22,941 nt of DNA, taken from positions 1 through 22,941 of the IMG/VR virus record IMGVR_UViG_3300035670_001297. One strand, 5' to 3'. This stretch comes from a virus. Shown here piece after piece: positions 20,255 through 22,941 of this stretch. The notes under the pieces were generated by a model. The model was not told the DNA's origin. It searched no databases and saw only the letters and a list, made by a program, of their open reading frames with translations. The position numbers and the translations under genes were made by a program. Each line of letters starts with the position of its first letter. Position 1 is the first letter of the stretch.

Positions 20255-20621
20255 GATCAAGATCCTTCCTGAAGAAGAGATGGAAGTGGACAAGTACGAA
20301 GAGGACGAGGACGGCGATATGTGCCCCCTCGCCACGATGGACCCTGAGGTCAACGCCGAGAACCGCGAAGAGGCGATGGAGTATGCCAACTATCGCGAGC
20401 CCGAGCCGGGCGCGGCGTTTCGTCAGGATCAGGTCTGCGGCAGCTGCGGCGCCTACAACCAGACCGAAGACATCATGGAGTGCATCGGCGACGAAACGGG
20501 CAACACCGGCTATTGCCAGAAGTGGAAGTTCGTTTGCGAGGCCATGTACACTTGCGATAGCTGGGTGAAGGGCGGTCCAATTACATCCGCTCAACAACAA
20601 AGTTATGGCGAGTTTTTCTGA
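20244..20621 (+). CDS. Cysteine-rich phage protein, possible metal or Fe-S binder, 125 aa
   Basis: The first 60 residues are strongly acidic (EEEMEVDKYEEDEDGD). The second half has six cysteines in the order C65-x2-C68-x11-C80-x10-C91-x6-C98-x5-C104, with 'GYCQKWKFVC' and 'YTCDSWVKGGP'. The C..C...YC..W...C...TCD.W ending resembles phage proteins sometimes compared with high-potential iron-sulphur proteins, but I am not sure of the family. GGAG lies about 10 bases upstream. It overlaps the o-spanin by 11 bases and the next gene as TGATG. Confidence 0.72.
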   Translation: MRIEIKILPEEEMEVDKYEEDEDGDMCPLATMDPEVNAENREEAMEYANYREPEPGAAFRQDQVCGSCGAYNQTEDIMECIGDETGNTGYCQKWKFVCEAMYTCDSWVKGGPITSAQQQSYGEFF

Positions 20622-20833
20622 TGGATGTTGTGGACTTTGCAAAACGTATGTATAGGTTGTTGCGCCAGCGTGAGGAGGAACTCACGGAGATGCTTGCCAA
20701 TGATGGCGCTCTTAACTGGGAGCACTACAAGTCTGTCGTAGGCGAGATACGGGGCCTCGCTTTCGCGCAGGATGAAATAAAGGCCCTGCTGGAGAAGACG
20801 GCAACCGATGTCGAGGACATTATATCTTCCTGA
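20621..20833 (+). CDS. Unknown helical protein, 70 aa
   Basis: The product begins MDVVDFAKRMYRLLRQREEE and is almost completely helical with charged heptads (GEIRGLAFAQDEIKALLEKT). Similar small proteins stand before capsid-assembly genes in related phages, but I do not know the family. It starts in a TGATG overlap and runs 26 bases into the GroES-like gene, so translation is coupled. Confidence 0.75.
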   Translation: MDVVDFAKRMYRLLRQREEELTEMLANDGALNWEHYKSVVGEIRGLAFAQDEIKALLEKTATDVEDIISS

Positions 20834-21293
20834 CCATGTCGCTAAAAAGATCAACGCAGATCGACTTGCGGAGAAAGCCGCAACTTCTGTCGATGCTGCC
20901 TATGTCGAGCCGACGGATCGAGTCCTAGATCCGTCTCTTCTGGACAAATCACTTCTGGATCGTCTGCCTCAGCCCACGGGGTGGCGGATTCTTGTCATGC
21001 CGTACAAGGGCAAGACCCAGACGGAGGGCGGTCTGTTCCTCCCAGATGAGTTTGTCGAGCGTGAAGCGCTGGCCACGGTTGTGGCGTACGTCCTTCGCGT
21101 CGGCCCAGAGGCATACAAATCGGAGAGCAAGTTTGGTCCGGGGGCCGCTCCGTGGTGCAAGCAGGGCGATTGGGTTTGCATTGGCCGGTACTCGGGTTCC
21201 CGGTTCAAGATCGACGGCGGCGAGGTTCGCATCATCAACGACGACGAGGTGATTGCGACCCTGCTGAACCCGGACGACATCAGGCACGTATAG
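20808..21293 (+). CDS. GroES-like co-chaperonin, 161 aa
   Basis: Residues 55-160 form a Cpn10-like domain: 'QPTGWRILVMPYKGKTQTEG' then 'GLFLPDEFVEREALATVVAY' (with the mobile loop that docks onto GroEL), 'GDWVCIGRYSGSRFKIDGGE' and 'IINDDEVIATLLNPDDI'. Phage co-chaperonins, such as T4 gp31, work with host GroEL to fold the capsid protein. The N-terminal 54 residues are an extra segment not found in bacterial GroES. The gene lies just before the scaffold and capsid genes, consistent with that role. Confidence 0.85.
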   Translation: MSRTLYLPDHVAKKINADRLAEKAATSVDAAYVEPTDRVLDPSLLDKSLLDRLPQPTGWRILVMPYKGKTQTEGGLFLPDEFVEREALATVVAYVLRVGPEAYKSESKFGPGAAPWCKQGDWVCIGRYSGSRFKIDGGEVRIINDDEVIATLLNPDDIRHV

Positions 21294-21302
21294 GAGGTGC
21301 AC

Positions 21303-22184
21303 ATGGCAGAAGCCATGCAGGAAGAAAACGATCTCGTAGAGGTCGAACTCGAGGACAGCAGCCCGGCGCAACCGGAGCCCGCTGCTCCTGTGGACACCGG
21401 TTCTGACGACGGGGACGACGATCTTCAGTCCTACAGCAAGAACGTCCAGAACCGCATCCGCAAACTGACCGAGCGCATGCGCAAGGAAGAGCGCGACCGG
21501 CAGGAGGCCACGCGCCTTGCCGAGCAGCTCATGCAGGAAAACCAGCAGCTGAAGACGCGGGTTCAACGTCTGGATACCGGTTACCTGCAGGAGTACGGCG
21601 CCCGCCTCGACACGCAGATGGAAAATGCCCGCCGCGCCTACAAGATGGCGGTTGAGGCGAACGACCCCGATGCGATGCTCAAGGCCCAAGAAGCGCTGTA
21701 CAACCTTGCGGTTCAGAAGCAGCGCTATGATGCGGTGAAGGCTCGCAATGCCGCGCCGCAGGAGCAGCCGGTGCAGCAGCCGCAGGGCCAGCCCGTTGCG
21801 CAGCAACCCGTAGTCCAGCAGCCAAAGCGCCCGGAAGACCCGAAGGCGAGAGCGTGGGCCGATAAGAACAAGTGGTTTGGCGAGGATCGCATGCTGACGT
21901 CGGCTGCGTTTGCCATCCATGCAACGCTCGTCGAAGACGAAGGGTTTGACCCGCAGTCCGATGAGTATTACACTGAGCTCGACCGTCGTATTCGTTCGGA
22001 GTTTCCGAACAAGTTTCGACCGGTCAAATCGGGCGTGGAATCCAGCGTCGCCTCGGCTGGTTCCTCGGCATCCCGCAGCACGAAGCAGGGGCGCGGAACG
22101 GTTAAGCTGACACCTTCGCAGGTAGCGATGGCAAAGCGGTTGAACGTACCGCTTACTGAATACGCGAAGTATGTGAAGGAGTGA
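21303..22184 (+). CDS. Capsid scaffolding protein, 293 aa
   Basis: I start at MAEAMQEENDLVEVELEDSS because AGGAGG stands just before this ATG; the GTG at 21297 lies inside that site. The acidic, disordered N-terminus, coiled-coil centre ('NRIRKLTERMRKEERDRQEA') and Gln/Pro-rich linker ('QPVQQPQGQPVAQQPVVQQP') are typical of phage scaffolds. The basic C-terminal tail ('LTPSQVAMAKRLNVPLTEYA') would bind the capsid shell. It forms the inner core of the procapsid and leaves before packaging. Confidence 0.82.
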   Translation: MAEAMQEENDLVEVELEDSSPAQPEPAAPVDTGSDDGDDDLQSYSKNVQNRIRKLTERMRKEERDRQEATRLAEQLMQENQQLKTRVQRLDTGYLQEYGARLDTQMENARRAYKMAVEANDPDAMLKAQEALYNLAVQKQRYDAVKARNAAPQEQPVQQPQGQPVAQQPVVQQPKRPEDPKARAWADKNKWFGEDRMLTSAAFAIHATLVEDEGFDPQSDEYYTELDRRIRSEFPNKFRPVKSGVESSVASAGSSASRSTKQGRGTVKLTPSQVAMAKRLNVPLTEYAKYVKE

Positions 22185-22189
22185 GAGCG

Positions 22190-22645
22190 ATGACCGATAG
22201 AACACCTCGCGCAAGCGAAACTCGCGAAGCAACTGCGCGCCGTAAACCGTGGGCACCGCCCAGCCGCCTCGATGCTCCCAAGGCCCCTCCGGGGTTTGTG
22301 CATCGCTGGATTCGGATCTCGGTCCGTGGGGAAGACGACAAGACCAACGCCTATCAAAGGCTGCGGGAAGGTTGGGAACCCGTACGGGCCGACGAATACC
22401 CGGACTTCCACGCTCCGGTAATCGATGAAGGCAAGTACACCGGGATCATCGGCAACGGCGGTCTGATGCTGTGCCGCATTCCTGTCGAGACTGCCCAAGA
22501 AAGAGCCGCGTATTACGGGACCCGGACCCGCGAACAGATGGTAGCAGTCGATGAGGACCTGATGAAGGATCAACATCCTTCAATGCCGATCAGTCGTAAT
22601 CGGCAGAGTCGTGTTTCGTTTGGAGGACGCGGAAGCGCCTCCTAG
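22190..22645 (+). CDS. Conserved phage structural-region protein, 151 aa
   Basis: AAGGAG lies eight bases before the ATG at 22190. The product starts MTDRTPRASETREATARRKP. The pattern 'RRKPWAPPSRLDAPKAPPGF' followed by 'HRWIRISVRGEDDKTNAYQR' and 'REGWEPVRADEYPDFHAPVI' is found in proteins lying between scaffold and capsid genes in many environmental podoviruses. It may be a capsid-assembly or decoration factor; function unknown. Confidence 0.78.
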   Translation: MTDRTPRASETREATARRKPWAPPSRLDAPKAPPGFVHRWIRISVRGEDDKTNAYQRLREGWEPVRADEYPDFHAPVIDEGKYTGIIGNGGLMLCRIPVETAQERAAYYGTRTREQMVAVDEDLMKDQHPSMPISRNRQSRVSFGGRGSAS

Positions 22646-22667
22646 TGTCAACTGAAGGAGTAGTACT

Positions 22668-22941
22668 ATGGCAAACGTCAATGTTGCCTTTGGTCTGCGT
22701 CCTGTCGGCGTTGTGGGCTCGGCCTACAACACCACGGGCACGACCGAGTACCGCATCGCTTCGACGAACACCAACGCGATCTATCAGGGTGCTCCCGTCA
22801 TTCCGCTCAACACCGGCTTCATTGACCGTGTGGGCGCTGCGTCGGGCGGCACCGTGGGTATTCTCGGGGTGTTCTGGGGCTGCGAGTACGTTTCGTCCGT
22901 CACCGGAAAACTGACGTTCTCGAACTACTGGCCGGGCTCGG
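22668..22941 (+). CDS. Major capsid protein, 5' end only
   Basis: A frame starts at the ATG at 22668, with GAAGGAG seven bases upstream, and reads MANVNVAFGLRPVGVVGSAY. It continues with 'GGTVGILGVFWGCEYVSSVT' up to the window edge (91 residues seen). The 'MAN...FGLRPV' start and 'G.F.GCEY' stretch are typical of the capsid proteins that follow this scaffold type. The shell fold itself lies outside the window, so the call rests on the N-terminus and gene order. Confidence 0.75.
   Translation, partial: MANVNVAFGLRPVGVVGSAYNTTGTTEYRIASTNTNAIYQGAPVIPLNTGFIDRVGAASGGTVGILGVFWGCEYVSSVTGKLTFSNYWPGS

Overview
This window looks like the structural half of a tailed dsDNA phage (or prophage) genome, most likely podovirus-like, from an alphaproteobacterial host. 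The phage assignment rests on a recognisable series: small terminase, lytic transglycosylase, large terminase, portal, M15 endolysin, overlapping spanins, GroES-like co-chaperonin, scaffold and the start of a major capsid gene. The host guess rests mainly on a GapR (DUF2312) homologue, a family typical of Alphaproteobacteria. A GroES gene beside the head genes recalls HMO-2011-type podoviruses, but that is from memory and inferred.

Layout. (1) 1-2753: a leftward train of at least 14 tiny genes joined by ATGA or TGATG overlaps, mostly unknown, including a 26-residue ORF and a 52-residue CxxC protein. (2) 2754-3331: a 578-base AT-richer gap full of short direct and inverted repeats, a candidate control region or origin. 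(3) 3332-4292: small terminase and a VRR-NUC-type nuclease, rightward, whose 3' end runs into GC-rich repeats. (4) 4450-6758: five leftward genes ending at a UUCG-loop terminator, with two identical 31-bp hairpin units between genes. (5) 6759-7638: an 880-base divergent gap with a nested inverted repeat, a promoter whose -10 lies inside a dyad, and a candidate structured non-coding RNA of about 370 nt ending in a terminator. (6) 7639-8448: gapR-like gene, strong terminator, second PD-(D/E)XK-like nuclease. (7) 8494-22941: one rightward late operon in which nearly every gene overlaps or touches the next.

The most notable finding is in the large terminase. Its ORF carries a complete 306-residue intein placed in the third nuclease motif. 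Where an intein homing endonuclease would normally sit in frame, a full HNH endonuclease gene (194 aa) is instead encoded in another reading frame. It has its own Shine-Dalgarno sequence, ATG and stop, and lies wholly between the two splicing halves of the intein. The same DNA therefore appears to encode both the intein linker and a separate nuclease.

How the genes work together. TerS and TerL package DNA through the portal into a shell built from the capsid and scaffold proteins, probably helped by the GroES-like protein. The 1415-aa repeat protein and the transglycosylase are probably virion or entry proteins. The M15 peptidase with C-terminal membrane segments, i-spanin and o-spanin form the lysis cassette. 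The leftward genes are probably early or host-takeover genes. All assignments come from reading the sequence by eye; no database search was run.
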